Shown here one piece after another: positions 33,320 to 44,729 of a stretch of DNA of 64,000 nucleotides (its first letter is position 1; every line of letters starts with the position of its first letter). The notes beneath the pieces were generated by a model. That model saw only the letters and a list, made by a program, of their open reading frames with translations, had not been told where the DNA came from and did no database searches. Where the stretch lies: assembly GCA_014529385.2 (NCBI GenBank), contig CM043943.1:153722092-153786091 (forward strand), given 5' to 3'. The DNA comes from Adiantum capillus-veneris (taxonomy: Eukaryota > Streptophyta > Polypodiopsida > Polypodiales > Pteridaceae). The position numbers and the translations under genes were made by a program.

Positions 33320-35017
33320 GTTAAGGCATCACCTCCAACGTTGTGACATACAAAACGAGCAAAGACATGAGAGAGCTCTGTAGCAAAGTGCACACTTTTC
33401 ATTTCTAGAGTGTCCATTCACACAATGCAATGAGATGGGCCCTTCCACTCACTTACAGTTGCATTTCCTCTCCTTAGGCACATCAGCCGCTTCGACGTCC
33501 CAAAAAAATTGAGTCACATGTGACTATGTTTTCATCATGAAATTTATGTTTCAAGAAACTAACCACATCCTTGTCACACTTCATGTGCCAGGCATCAAGT
33601 TTCAATTTCTCATGTGTCAGATCCCTTTTGAAAATTGCATCGGGTCCATCATGCTCTCCTTTGCCATGGCCCGATGCAAAGAAACTCCATGGCATCTCAA
33701 TGTTAGTCAAAGAGTAGTACCTAGATCAATGACACATCTCAAATGCTAGGCAAGAACAAAAAACCGAAATCATGTTTAAGAGTTAGAAGAAGCTAGCATA
33801 TCTTTGACACAAAGAAAAATGGCCTAGATGCCTTGAATTGAGTAGCACATACGTCTGACAAGACCCAGTGCCGCTTCAAGAGGTTGAATCCTTGCTCCTG
33901 TAGCCACACACTATGCACCTGCATGCAATGCTACACAAACAATGTGTCATGCTCTTTGTCATTAGATATGTAAAAAATTATATACTTTAACATCGTGTCA
34001 TCCTTGTCCCAAACATCGGTGATGTGCACCAACATTGTGACTTGTGAAGAGTACCAATCATTGATTGGATTTCGTTTTTCTCCTCGAAAGAGTAATTTTT
34101 AGCAAAGTCTATAACAGCGACTACAATGTCTCTAGGAAACCTTTGAATGCAATCTTTGAATTGCTAAGATTGCCACTTGGCAATAAAATTGTGTCAGATT
34201 CTTTTCAAGGAAGGATGCAAAATCCTTGCATCCCATTTCCTTGACCAGTAGATCCTTGTGCTTCTTGCCTTCTTGATGGGCTGACGCAACATCTTCAAAC
34301 ACCTTTATTGAAATTTGGAATGCATTATCATATTTTTCTCTTGGACATAGCACTAGCTGATGTGATCCACATTGATCACATTCTCCCTTCAAGCAAGATA
34401 GGTTTTGAAACATAGATTCATCTTTCTCAAAGGAGAACTCAAGAGCCTCCACTGAAGGAACGAGAAAGGAGTCTCCTGCCACCTCAATGGAGATGGCTCC
34501 CCTACGACGGCGGGCTAAATGCTCTCTATCACCTCCAAAACGGAGAAGACCATCGCATACTTCTCCACACCATACTTCAAGAGGGATGACAAAAAGCAAG
34601 AGAGGAAAAAGGCGAGAAAGAGGACACCCTCTTCTCCATCTTCTTCATCCTCTTCCTCTTATGAAAGTCCGCGTCTGCTATGTTGCCACCGCGGTAACTC
34701 CTGTCTGGATCTTTGACCTTTTTGGCTGCTACGTGTCGCACACTGGACTGCTTGTTTTTTAGAAATGTCTTTATGTAGCCCTCCAACCATTGTTGTGAAA
34801 AACGTTGATCGGGGGCGTTTGAAAACCTAGCTTACAGAGCGTCCTCAATGTACCGTGCATGATCGGACAATTGGTCTCTAAACTTTATAAAACAATTCTT
34901 ATACCTTGAATGTATAAGAATTTGTAGATGGCGTTGAAATGCCCTACCCTGTGCTGTGCCGAAATCAACCTCCCCGCCATATTTAACCCTGTAGTAGCGC
35001 CCATGCGTGTCTGGCAT
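33320..35017 (-). pseudogene. Transposase-like GHGKGEHDG-motif gene, N-terminal and core part
   Basis: Reading down the minus strand, 34832-35017 and 34577-34786 hold basic segments (RYIEDAL, WLEGYIKTFLKNKQ). Frame 34599-34132 includes CDQCGSHQLVLCPREKYDNA. Then, in broken frames, come VIDFAKNYSF (near 34100), NEIQSM, ISNDKEHDTLFV (near 33980), HWVLSDVCATQF (near 33860) and finally PWSFFASGHGKGEHDG (33645-33690). The order of acidic motifs followed by GHGKGE and DG matches an uncharacterised family I know from non-seed plants and animals, where related proteins read SHGKGP-DGVGG. I consider it a probable RNase H-fold, transposon-derived protein (inference). Many frameshifts and stops are present; the C-terminal part is separated by the LARD-like element. 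Confidence 0.6.
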
Positions 35018-36270
35018 GGGTGCATCAGTATCCTCGTCGTCTACGTTTGGGGCGGGCTATGAAAGTGGGGACTCCATTCCCCGGCCACTACCAAAATATG
35101 CGAAACCACAAGATCCGCCACTGCTTCGTCTCTCACGGCGCTCGTTGCCCTGAGATGAGCATCAACGTGTGCTGCCAGAGGAAGTCCATCGACGATGTTT
35201 TAGCAAAGCCGGAGTGGAATGGAGTGGCGTAAGACCCTGTGATGCCATGGGAGTAGGACCCTTCGATGCAAGGGGAGTAGGACCCTGCGATGGAATAGGA
35301 GTAGGATGAATGGAAGGGAGAGTAGAGGGAGGTGCCGTCAGTGCGAGGCTCTATAGGTAAGGAGTCCCTCCCTGACTCCCCCATGGTGTAGTCTGTGGAG
35401 AAATTCCGTAGGTCGCGAGCTGCTGTGCAGTGTAGCGGCCAAACAAATCCTTCGTCGAACGGAGGTAGTGCTCTCGTAAAGAGATAGCCTGCTGTAAGTC
35501 ATGATCTACGACCGGTGCAGGAATCTGAGAAGGGTAGGTGTAGGATGGCTATGCCTGCAAATAACAAAAAAAAAACCTACAACACTCATGGTTTATGGTT
35601 AACTACGTAGAAACATTATTTATTTCTTTGCTTGTTCTCACTGACTCAAGACTCTGGTCCACTAGAGGCGATGTCCATCCCGGGTGGGAGCCCACCTGAG
35701 ATGTGAACCAACCAAAAGAAGAGCCAGCTGGTTGCTCCTCACGAATCAGTCTGTCTTTAGACATCTACATTACAAAGAGCAATATAAGATTAAGCTTTCC
35801 ACCCTACTCACTAATCAAAATATACGTACACAAGTATATACCACACAAACACGTAGATACATATACATACTAGTAGACCTAAGTAGAGGCTAGTAGTGCC
35901 AAATGTCAACTACACCTCTTTAGATATCATCGCAGTCTCAACCGTGGTAAAACCAAAGGTATGTTGCGGTAATCCATGCATGAGTGGATCAATGACGGCA
36001 ATGCCACGATTAAAAAAGGACTATACCCAAGAGGAAGTGTTTAACCTTCGGATGTTATGCTCCCGTACTTAGTGCCTACATACATGCATAAACAGATATA
36101 TATGTACACACATATATATGTTAAAGTTGTAAATGTAGCCATTGTTTTGTGTTGGTTGCACCTAAATTCAACATCTAAGTGATCAATTGATCGTAACATT
36201 ACAATTCTAATGTAATACAATAAGTAATTCTATTTCTCTCACTCTATCTCCCTCTCTCCATCCCAGAGGC
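35018..36270. other. Unassigned region with 24-bp minisatellite
   Basis: At about 35232-35310 the phrase gggagtaggaccct recurs roughly every 24 bp (three to four units); on the minus strand it encodes SY-x-GI repeats. This may be low-complexity sequence belonging to the minus-strand gene downstream. The rest is AT-rich with no recognised gene. Confidence 0.4.
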
Positions 36271-36576
36271 ATGTTTGCGTCTCCATGTAAAGCAAGCACT
36301 CTCAGAGATGAGAAGCGAAACATGGACAACATCTTCTGCCGATGCATGGAGGTCTCCGCTAAGGTCATGGTGGCTTTGGACTTGGGCACCACATTTTTGG
36401 GCTTCGCGTACGTCCACAAGAGCGACCCCAGGGACATCCACCATGTCATAGAATGGCCTCACAAAGTGAGGCAACCGCTTCATCCCATTATTGCAAAACA
36501 TAGATCAGCATGTTTTACAAGTGGAACCCACTGTCTTCTACCTTCACCCTCCAAGCTTGGGGATGGGCTGCCCTTC
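36271..36576 (+). pseudogene. HSPA12-like Hsp70 nucleotide-binding fragment
   Basis: Hsp70-family ATPases of the HSPA12 type begin with a phosphate-binding strand of the form (V)xALDxGTTxSGFAY. The plus strand encodes VMVALDLGTTFLGFAYVHKS, then DPRDIHHVIEWPHK. A frameshift near 36478 leads to YCKT, a stop, ISMFYKWNPLSS and LQAWGWAAL, the order found in HSPA12-like proteins of mosses and related plants. The homology stops abruptly where the pyrimidine tract begins. The start of this exon is uncertain. With a shift and a stop this is a relic of the first ~95 residues of a ~600-residue protein. It lies just outside the second CACTA element, so it could be captured cargo or an older host relic. 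Confidence 0.68.
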
Positions 36577-37753
36577 GCTTTCTCTCTCTCTTTCTTTCTC
36601 TACTTCTTTCCCTCTTTCTCTCCCTCTTTCCCTCTCTCATCTCTTTCTCTACCCTTTCCCTCTATCTCTCTCTTTCTCTCCCTCTTTCCCTCTCTCCATC
36701 TCTTTCTCTATCTCTCTTTCTTTCTCTACCTCTTTCCCTCTATCTCTCTCTTTCTCTCCCTCTTTCACTCTCTCCCTCTTTCCCTCTCTCTCTCTCTTTC
36801 TTTCTCTCCCTCTATCTCTCTCTCTTCTTTCTCTACCTCTCTATCTCTCTCCTTCTTTCACTCCCTCTCTATCTCTCTCTCTTCTTTCTCTACCTCTCTA
36901 TCTCTCTCTTTCTTTCTCTCCCTCTCTCCCTTTCTATCTACTCTCTCTCTTTTCCTATCCCTATTTCCCTCTATCTCTCTCTTTCTCTCCCTCTTTCCCT
37001 CTCTCACTCTATCTCTCTCTCTCTACCTCTACCTCTCTTTATCACTCTCTATCTCTCTCTTTCTTTCTCTGTCTGTCTCTTTCTTTCTCTCCCTCTCTAT
37101 CTCTCTCTTTCCCTCTATCTCTCTCTATCTCTACCTCTACCTCTCTTTCTCTCCCTCTTTCTATCTCTTCCTCTCTTTTTTTTTCTCTCTTTCTTTCTCT
37201 CTATCTCTATTCCTCTCTTTCTCTCCCTCTCTATCTACTCTCTCTCTCTTTCCCTATCCCTCTATCCCTCTATCTATCTCTCTCTCTTTCTTTCTCTACC
37301 TCTCTTTCTCCCTCTCTATCTCTCTCTTTCTTTCTCTCCCTCTCTCTCTTCCTCTCTTTCTCTATCTCTCTTTCTTTCTCTCTATCTACTCTCTCTCTTT
37401 CCCTCTCTTCCTCTATCCCTCTCTCTCTCTTTCTCCCTCTCTCTCTCTCTCTATTCCTCTCACTCTCTTTATCTATTTTTCTCTCTCTATCTAACATTTC
37501 TCTCTCTCTCTCTCTCCCCCTCTCCCCCTCTCTTTAAATCTCCCTCTCTCTCTCTCTCTTATTAATTCTCTCTCTCTCTATTTATCTCCCTCTATCCCTC
37601 TTTCTCTCTCACTCTCTTTATCTATTTCTCTCTCTCTCTCTATCTAACATTTCTCTCCTTCTTTATCTATTTCTCTCTCTCTATTTAACTTTTCCCTCTC
37701 TTTATTCTACATTTCTCTCACTCTCTTTATCTATTTCTCTCCCTCTCTTTAAA

Positions 37754-37803
<50 letters not shown>
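36577..37803 (+). repeat. 1.2-kb polypyrimidine (CT-rich) tract
   Basis: Almost only C and T, with rare A, in irregular CTCT, CTTT, CCCT and CTAT mixtures, ending in a purer CT run. It is open in all three plus frames for hundreds of codons (Ser/Leu/Phe/Pro), so those frames are artefacts. The complementary strand is an equally long purine tract, able to form triplex (H-DNA) structures. Block-like repetition (for example tctctttctctccctctttc) points to slippage and unequal exchange. Confidence 0.97.
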
Positions 37804-37806
<3 letters not shown>

Positions 37807-37820
37807 TAACACTATCCAAA

Positions 37821-37949
37821 CAATCATTTTCAAAACGTGCGTGAAAAATCAATCATTTTCGAACGTGCGTAGCAAAGCAACCATTTTCAAACGTGCTTAG
37901 CAAAACAACCATTTCAAACAAGCCGTGGGAAACAACCGTTTCTTAATGA
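37821..37949 (+). repeat. Four to five ~28-bp repeats, possible CACTA subterminal array
   Basis: Units start caatcattttc or caaccattttc and contain aacgtgcgtag or close variants, with period 27-29 bp. CACTATCC at 37810, directly before the first unit, would be a fitting 5' end for the CACTA element that follows. No matching 3' end was found, so the boundary is provisional. Confidence 0.5.
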
Positions 37950-38179
37950 ACGACGTATGTTATAATGGTTTCTCTATTTTTTCTATTTTTTTTATTTATG
38001 TGTGTGTGTGTGAAGTAGAAAACAAAAGGGGAAGAGGAAGGATGTGCTTTTGTGTTTACCTCTTCTTTGTAGCGCGGTTGAGCGTCCAAAGAAGATGGCG
38101 GAATACCCCCTTGCCGAAAATTGCACGAAACCCTCTTCTACGAAACTTGAGAAGCTTGGAGAAGGAGAGAGGGGGAAGC

Positions 38180-38470
38180 GAGAGGTGGGGAGGGGGGGGG
38201 GGGGGGAGGGGAGGCTTGTTGAAGGAGAGAGAGATGGGGAGTGGGCGAGGGGAGGAGGGGGAAGCTTGTGAGAGATTGCGGAGAGCAAGAAACACAAGGA
38301 AGGCAGGGTATGCTAAAAAACGCGGCATACTCTGCCTTCTTTCCTTTTTTTAGGCGCCAATTATTACCGCGACTATTATCGTCCATATTACAACGGCCAG
38401 TCATTTCAAACGGATACATGCGAATCCGAGGTAAAAAGGGGGGGGGGGTACAAACCACCCCCCCTACCCT
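38180..38470. other. G-run block and 14-bp hairpin
   Basis: A run of about 14 G at about 38191-38204, with further G-runs in a purine-rich stretch, could form a G-quadruplex. At 38300-38338 aaggcagggtatgc pairs with gcatactctgcctt (one G-T) around an 11-base loop. G10 and C8 runs follow near 38438-38464. No gene was recognised. Confidence 0.55.
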
Positions 38471-38738
38471 TAGCTATAAATTATTTCATTTTTTAGCCTT
38501 TTGGGTTTTTTGATGAAGATTTTTAATTTTTTATGCATACTTTATTTTGTAGTACTTTTAAATGTTTAATAATTGAATTTTTAAAATCTCTTTTAGTTAA
38601 AAAATAATTTTAACACTCATTGTCGTTTATTCCCTTTGAATTTAACTATATGTAATTTTTCTAATGTAATTAAGTGTTTTTTAATTATTTATTTTTTACA
38701 ACACACGACTAAATAAACAACCTTTCGCGTGTGTAGGA

Positions 38739-41700
38739 CATCGACTGGGATAATTGTGGTCCTCCTGTAGGCCCAGAGCGAGATCATTGGCTCAAGGAAA
38801 AACTACCTTGTCCTTGCGCCAAGTGCAAAAGGGCAATTGCTACCTTGAGGTGCATTGCTTTGGAGCACATGGAGAATGAAGGGCTTTGGCATACTCGGAA
38901 AAGCACTCGGAGAGATAATTGCATGACTCACCCTTCGCTTGAGGAGGTGCCCCATTGGTCTGTGTTTGATGGTGGTGCACCGGCGCGCAAGGCCGAGCGG
39001 CAGAGGCAAGAGCGACTGAGCGATTTGGGTGCACCGTATGGTGATCCTACCGTTGGCTCTAGGTCGGCAGCTCCTACGGTAACTTCTTCACACTTTGAGG
39101 TAGAGAATGAGTACATATTCGACATGTGTGATGAGTTACTAGCTCATGAGTGTGATGTGTGCGAAGAAGATTGTCAGCCCTGCACTAAACGGGCTGTCAA
39201 AACGGAAGATAGATTGATGATGCCCGAACACCTCTTTACAATGGTGCACGGTACTCGGTGCTCCGAGCATCGTTGGAAGCACTCTACTTGCAAGCAAAAT
39301 TCAGCCGGAGTAATGCAAGTGTTTATGCACTACTTCTGTAAGTATAGAATGTGGCTTTTATGTACTCTCTCCCTCTCTCTTTATGGTGTTGTCTTCTAGG
39401 AATTATACTAATACGCATGTTTGTTGTAGCTTGATGGGTAAAATGTTGCCAGCTGATCACCACATGCCTCCAGATCGTCGACAAGCTAGATTGTATGTCA
39501 CTACACTTGGAATGGAGTATGAGCACATCCATGCATGCGTCAATGATTGCATGCTATACTGCAATGAGCATGCACATGCTACCTCATGTCCTGTGTGCGG
39601 GGAGGCACAATACAAGACAGGTGTGAGCGGGGCACACCTACCCCGCAAGGTATTAAAAATAATTCCGTTAATTCCTCGCATCCAACACATGTTTAACAAC
39701 AGGTCTATTGTGGAGCTTCTCGTGTGGCACGCAAACCATCGCTCAAATGATGGAATGATGCGTGTCCTTTCCAATTCACCTGCATGGAGGCACATCGAAA
39801 CTCAATGGCCAGAGTTATGGTTGGAGCCTCGACACTTGAGGCTTGGGTTAGCAAGTGATGGTGTCAACCCCTTCGGCACTAAGTCTACTTCATGGAGCAC
39901 TTGGCCTGTGGTGATTGTCAACTACAATATTCCACCATGGGAGACAACCAAGAAGGGAAATATACTTCTTTCCTTGCTTGTGCCAGGGAAGTACAAAGTG
40001 TCAAATATTGACATTTACCTCGAGCCCCTCATCGAGGAGTTAGAGGAGTTATGGAGAGGCATTCTTGTTGTCGATGTCTCACTTGAAAAGGGGGGGGGAG
40101 GAATCCTTATGTGGACTATGCACGACTATCCTAAGCTTGGTGAGATTTCTGGTAACCCCCTGCCCTCTATCTATCTCTCTCTCTCTCTTTCTTTCTCTCC
40201 CTTTAGCTCACTTTAGTTCACTCATCTCTTTGACCATATGATATGTATGCAGGGTTGTCCACATCGGGCCACAATGCATGTCCAGCTACTTGCGGGCCAT
40301 TGTTGGTGACGGAGAGGCCAGATTCCTTGTGCAAGGTAATCTATCCAAACAACCATCGTTTCTTACCCCAAGGGCATATCAAGCACAAGGCTCTAACAAA
40401 TGGGAAGGCTCCTCTAAATCTCACAATGGCAGATTGGGCAACCATTTGGGAGGAACACCACAACAACAATCCAGCTCCATGTCCTCTACCAAAAGGTACG
40501 TCGAGGTATTCCATATTTTTAAGGCTTCCATATTGGAAGGACTTAAAAATACAACACCTCCTGGATCCCATGCACATATTCAAGAATGTAGCCCAAACAC
40601 TATGGGACCACATTATTGGCAAGAAGGACGCGAAGGAGGATTTGAGGCTTTTAAAACGTCTCCCCGCCTCTGCCACTCCACGGCATGCCCCAAATGAAAG
40701 ATTGTGATTCCTTAAGCACCATGGATGCTAGCAAAAGAATAATTAAACAAGGTGAAGGGTACCATTGCCTCTGTTCGCACACCAACAGGATACATGAGGT
40801 CGCTAAAAGGAGCTTTCACAAAAGCGAAGAAGGGTGGAAGCGTTCAATTGTATGGGTTGAAGTCCCACGATTGACACAAGATGCTTCAGGTATTCTTCAT
40901 ACTCCCTATTCTATCTATAGTTTGTGTATGTGACTATCACTCACTTTTCCTTTTCCTGATTTACATTGTAGTTCATTGTGCCGGTGAGTACGTGTATATA
41001 TCGGGACAAGAAAGTCAGGGATGCTATTTTCAAATTAGGAGAGCTAGTAAGGTACACCACAAGACTCCACTCGACTACACCTTTTTTATGTACACAATAA
41101 TTTCAACCAGCACTTAGTGTATCCTTGTGTGTTTTCTTGTAGATTTGTGAGCTCCAAGTAAATCGAAATAGATGCTATCCCTGCTGCTCAAACACTTGCA
41201 ACAGAAACCGTGTGTGCCATTGAGGATGCATTTCCTCGATCGGTCCTTCTTAGTCAAACTCACCTCTTGGTTCACGTGGTGGAGGAGATAGCTATATGTG
41301 GAGTAGTGCATGCACGATGGATGTTCTTCTTAGAGAGGTTTTCAAAGACTCTCAAAGATTTTGTGCGGCTATGGTCTCAACCAGAGGCATGTATGGCCGA
41401 AGGGTGGATTGTTCAAGAGGCATTTGTTTACATATCAAAGTATTTGGCACATGTTGATCCTTCAATGCCTCGCATGTGGTCAAACAAGGAAGATTCAAGG
41501 ATGACTTCACACTTGACAAGTGGAAAGGGGAAACTACTTAACATGGATATGAATCTATCCCGAGTGGTCGATAACTTTTGCATTCTCAATGCAAATATTA
41601 TGACCAAGTGGGTGGACTTGTGGACAGTGGCATAGTCCAGGCGTTTGCAAGAGACGGAAGCATGGAAACAAGCACATGGAGGAAGAAGGGCACCCCCAGT

Positions 41701-42694
41701 GCCTAGACACCTTTCATGTTTCCCAGATCTGATAAGTGCAGAGTGGATTCATGAGAGAATGACCGAGGCAAAAGCGCGCGGAGAAGACATCACCAACAAA
41801 GAATGGGAATATGCACGAGGCTGCGTACCAAAGGTAGAGTACTCATATACCTAAACCATATTGTCTCGCTATTTGTTGAAATTATCTTTAATATGTATTC
41901 GATAAATTAATATATTTTTCTATTTTGTACTGCCTTTCCTTTAACTCTATGTGGACAAAGGGTCGTTACTTTCGTACGCGCCACATTGACGAGCGTAGAA
42001 CCACCATGGATTGTGCCATCATGGGTAACTTTCACACAGAGGTGATGAAACCAGGTACTGCGGAACTATTGAAAGGATAGTGAGGTTAATTTTAGAACCT
42101 TTCATAGCTTCATCTTCGAGTGCAAGTGGTTTGCAAATGCGTCTAGACGACATGAGAATGGCCTCTACATGGTGGACTCTAGTGTACATCACACAAGGAG
42201 GTATGACAATTTAGTTTTACCGCGCAATTGTGAGCAGGTGCGTGACATGTACCTTTTTTATCCTTATTTACTTGTTGTATCGTTAGTTATACCAATGTTA
42301 CTCACTTTGAGCTTCTATTTTATAGGTCATCTATATCCCAGCAATCCACCAACCAAAACTTTGTTTCGTAATTCCTGTAACACCTCGGGGGAGAACCATT
42401 TTTTCCACTAATGAAGTGGAGACTATCTTCGACCCTCTTCCACGTCCGACTTTGGATGAGGTGGAAACAGAGGAGAGGGAGGTCGATGAATCAAGTTCGG
42501 CGGAAGTAAGTCTTAGCGAGGATGATTGTCATGATGATGAAGATGATGAGATGGAGGATGACGAACTCGAAGATGATGAAGCTGGGAATGCATCCACAAA
42601 CGACAATTCCGTTTCTCTCTTTATTGATTTAGGAGCCATGGGCTTAGAATTGGATGATGCTTCATGTAGAGATCTTTTGGAAGATGATTCATAA
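38739..42694 (+). pseudogene. CACTA transposase gene (TNP2-like), multi-exon, full domain order
   Basis: Domains follow the plant order. A Transpos_assoc-like Cys region (CPCAKCKRAIATLR) lies in the exon from an acceptor at 38738. Transposase_21 lies from about 39430, with CPVCGEAQY, LGLASDGVNPFGTKS, NYNIPPW and IYLEPLIEELEELW. LLDPMHIFKNVAQTLWDHII is near 40555. A frame-broken stretch gives PTGYMRSLKGAF and GLKSHD. The DUF4218-like region has LLVHVVEEIAICGVVHARWM, and the DUF4216-like region has GRYFRTRHIDERRTTMDCAI and ENGLYMVDSSVHHTRRYDN. The acidic C-terminus ends at 42692-42694. Intron boundaries are mostly intact (ttgttgtag at 39429; cttg|gtgag with tgcag|ggttg at about 40252). Frameshifts near 40650-40750 and a few stops indicate recent decay. 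This is the catalytic gene missing from the first element. Confidence 0.85.
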
Positions 42695-43375
42695 ACATTA
42701 TGCAGTTATGAAGTTTTTTGATCGTGTAATCCATTCACCTCTCTCTCCCTCCTCTTTCTCTCTTTAGATTTGAGAATATGCTCAATTATGTTAATCAATT
42801 GACAATGATTATTTTAGTTGTAAACAAGGGTAATCTTAGGCTGGGTTCAGACGAGGCTGGAGGAAGAAAGGCTTTCTGCAGGTCTACCGCCGCCTCGTCT
42901 AAACGGTGTTGGAGGAAGAAGAGCGAAAAACAGAGAGAGGTGGAGAGAGGCCAGCAGCTCTTCCGGGGAGGGGGGGTGCCGGGAGAAAAATGGCGGGCCC
43001 GGAGGAAGGTGATATCTACTACAGCAAATAGGCTTTTGCCACGCAACTTAAACGCCCGTGTGGAAAGCATTTTCGCCGTAGCGTCTGGATCGGGCCTTAT
43101 ATCCCCCGCCTCCTTCTCCCCCCTTTTTCTCTTTCTCTCTCTCTCTTTCTTTCTCTTCATTTTTATATTTGAAAATTATATACAATACTCTTTAATTTTT
43201 ATTGAGAGGAGGGAAACACCAAAATTTGTGCGGGAGGGGGGGGGGCGGGGGGGGAGGGAAGTTAATCCAAAATTTGAAAGTTTAAAGGCACTAAATTTGG
43301 ACAATGGATATAACGACGGTAATCTTGTTTCTCTCATTGAATTTACACCTTCTCTCTACAAAACGCGGTAAAACA

Positions 43376-43885
43376 GCATGGTAAACACTTGGAGATTTTC
43401 ATAGTGGGTTACATAGATACAGATTAGGCTGGCAGTATCACAGACATGAGATCTATTAGGGGCTTTATGTTTTCACTTAGGAGTGCTACTATCACTTAGA
43501 GCAGTAAGAAGTAGCCCATAGTTACCTTATTGAGTACAGAGACTGTGTACAGAGGTGCTGCTATAACGACATGTGAGGTAGCTTAGTTACACAAGTTACT
43601 CATGGATTTGGGGATGCATCTGGATAGAGAGGTTTTCATATATTGTGACAACCTTAGTAGCATCCAATTAGCCCGGAATCGAGTGTTTCATACGCAAACT
43701 AGACACATAGAGGCCCATCATCACTTTATTCGAGAGTAGGTCCTGGTAAGAGACATCGACTTGGTCTACGTCGGCACAAAGGAGTAGGTTGCAGGCATTT
43801 TCACCAAGGCCTTGTGAGATCAGAAGCTCCATAGATTTTGCACTATGCTTGGAGTCCTCGAGATAGTGCCGAGCTCATGGGGGAG
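43376..43885 (+). pseudogene. copia RNase H and polyprotein end, truncated element
   Basis: A broken frame gives GYIDTD, then AGSITDMRSI, GFMFSLRSA, LLMDLGMHLDREVFIYCDN and RNRVFHTQTRHIEAHHHFIR, followed by DIDLVYV and AGIFTKAL, the standard end of a copia polyprotein. Everything upstream of RNase H is gone. Stops replace several Trp/Gln codons. A purine tract (catgggggag) follows and leads to the LTR. Confidence 0.8.
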
Positions 43886-44254
43886 TGTTGAGATGTCGAG
43901 CTCTCCATGAGCTGGCACACATGATGGGCCTCGGTGAACGTTGGGATACTTATGTCACCAACATGGTTGGTGACCGGCACCGTGTCTCTTCAGCAGGGAT
44001 TCCATAGCTAGCATACCTATCTAGCCAGCATAGCTACTTAGCAAGTTCACACTATGGACCGAAGGTTGTCATTTTGTAGTACTTATGTGAGTAGGGTTCT
44101 TATGTATATTATCACTTAGTTTTTGACAAGAAGAAGAAGAAGATTTTATCCCTCTATATCTTTGTGTATCTTGTCTATTGTGTGCGTGTGAGAGAGAGAG
44201 AGAGAGAGAGCTTGCAAGAAGGTCTCTCTCCTTCTTTTATCTTTCTTTTCAGCA
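43886..44254 (+). repeat. 3' LTR of the truncated copia element
   Basis: It begins TGTTGAGATGTCGAGCTCTC after the polypurine tract and plausibly ends TTTTCAGCA at 44254, after a short GA run. The end is a guess because no second LTR is available. Confidence 0.6.
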
Positions 44255-44729
44255 TGGGCATATAATATATGTTGTAATTAAATAAGTCATACCCAGAGAA
44301 CAAGAAATAAAATTACCATAAAGATAAGCTAGAAATATATATTACCATGTAATGTGTGATATGAGTTTCCCCCTATGCATCGACCATAAGCTCTATGAAT
44401 CTATTGATTGCTAGTTTTAATGCGCTTTTTTCATCATTGCTAAGCCTAACCCTCTCTAATACTCTAACCATGATTTCTAGTCATTCCCAAACATACACAT
44501 GTTGGAGGCCAAGTGCTACATCATTTCTCTTATATGTGGTTACATCACAAATTTTCTTCCATATTTTGAACTCGGTGTTGCTTTGTGCATTTGAATGGTT
44601 GGATAGAAGATGTCTTGCCTTGGCTCCACCCATGTAGATTTTGCTAGGATTGTTTTGTGTTAAGCCTGAGGCTTTGGTATCCTTTGTAATGGTCATTGCT
44701 CCACCATGCAATCCCACACCTGATAGGAT

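Larger units (their letters stand above)
37808..43376 (+). mobile_element. Second CACTA element (limits provisional)
   Basis: Defined by the transposase gene, the candidate 5' end at 37810 and the resumption of copia RNase H homology at about 43376. Between 42695 and 43376 there is non-coding DNA with G-runs and a 13-bp inverted pair (gttcagacgaggc and gcctcgtctaaac, 42846-42904). No terminal inverted repeat pair or target duplication could be verified, so the ends are approximate. Confidence 0.5.

Noticed and set aside
36271-37565. Three overlapping plus-strand open frames of 348-407 codons in 36.3-37.6 kb
   Set aside because: They are produced by the CT-rich tract, which lacks stop codons in any plus frame. 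Only the first ~100 codons of one frame contain real (HSPA12-like) signal.
42778-43371. A 197-codon open frame at the end of the second CACTA element
   Set aside because: It crosses a pyrimidine run and a G-run, has biased low-complexity composition, and matches no family.
43390-43402. ttttcatagtg as the 3' terminus of the second CACTA element
   Set aside because: The reading frame of the copia RNase H region appears to continue through it, and no TSD or matching 5' TIR was found.
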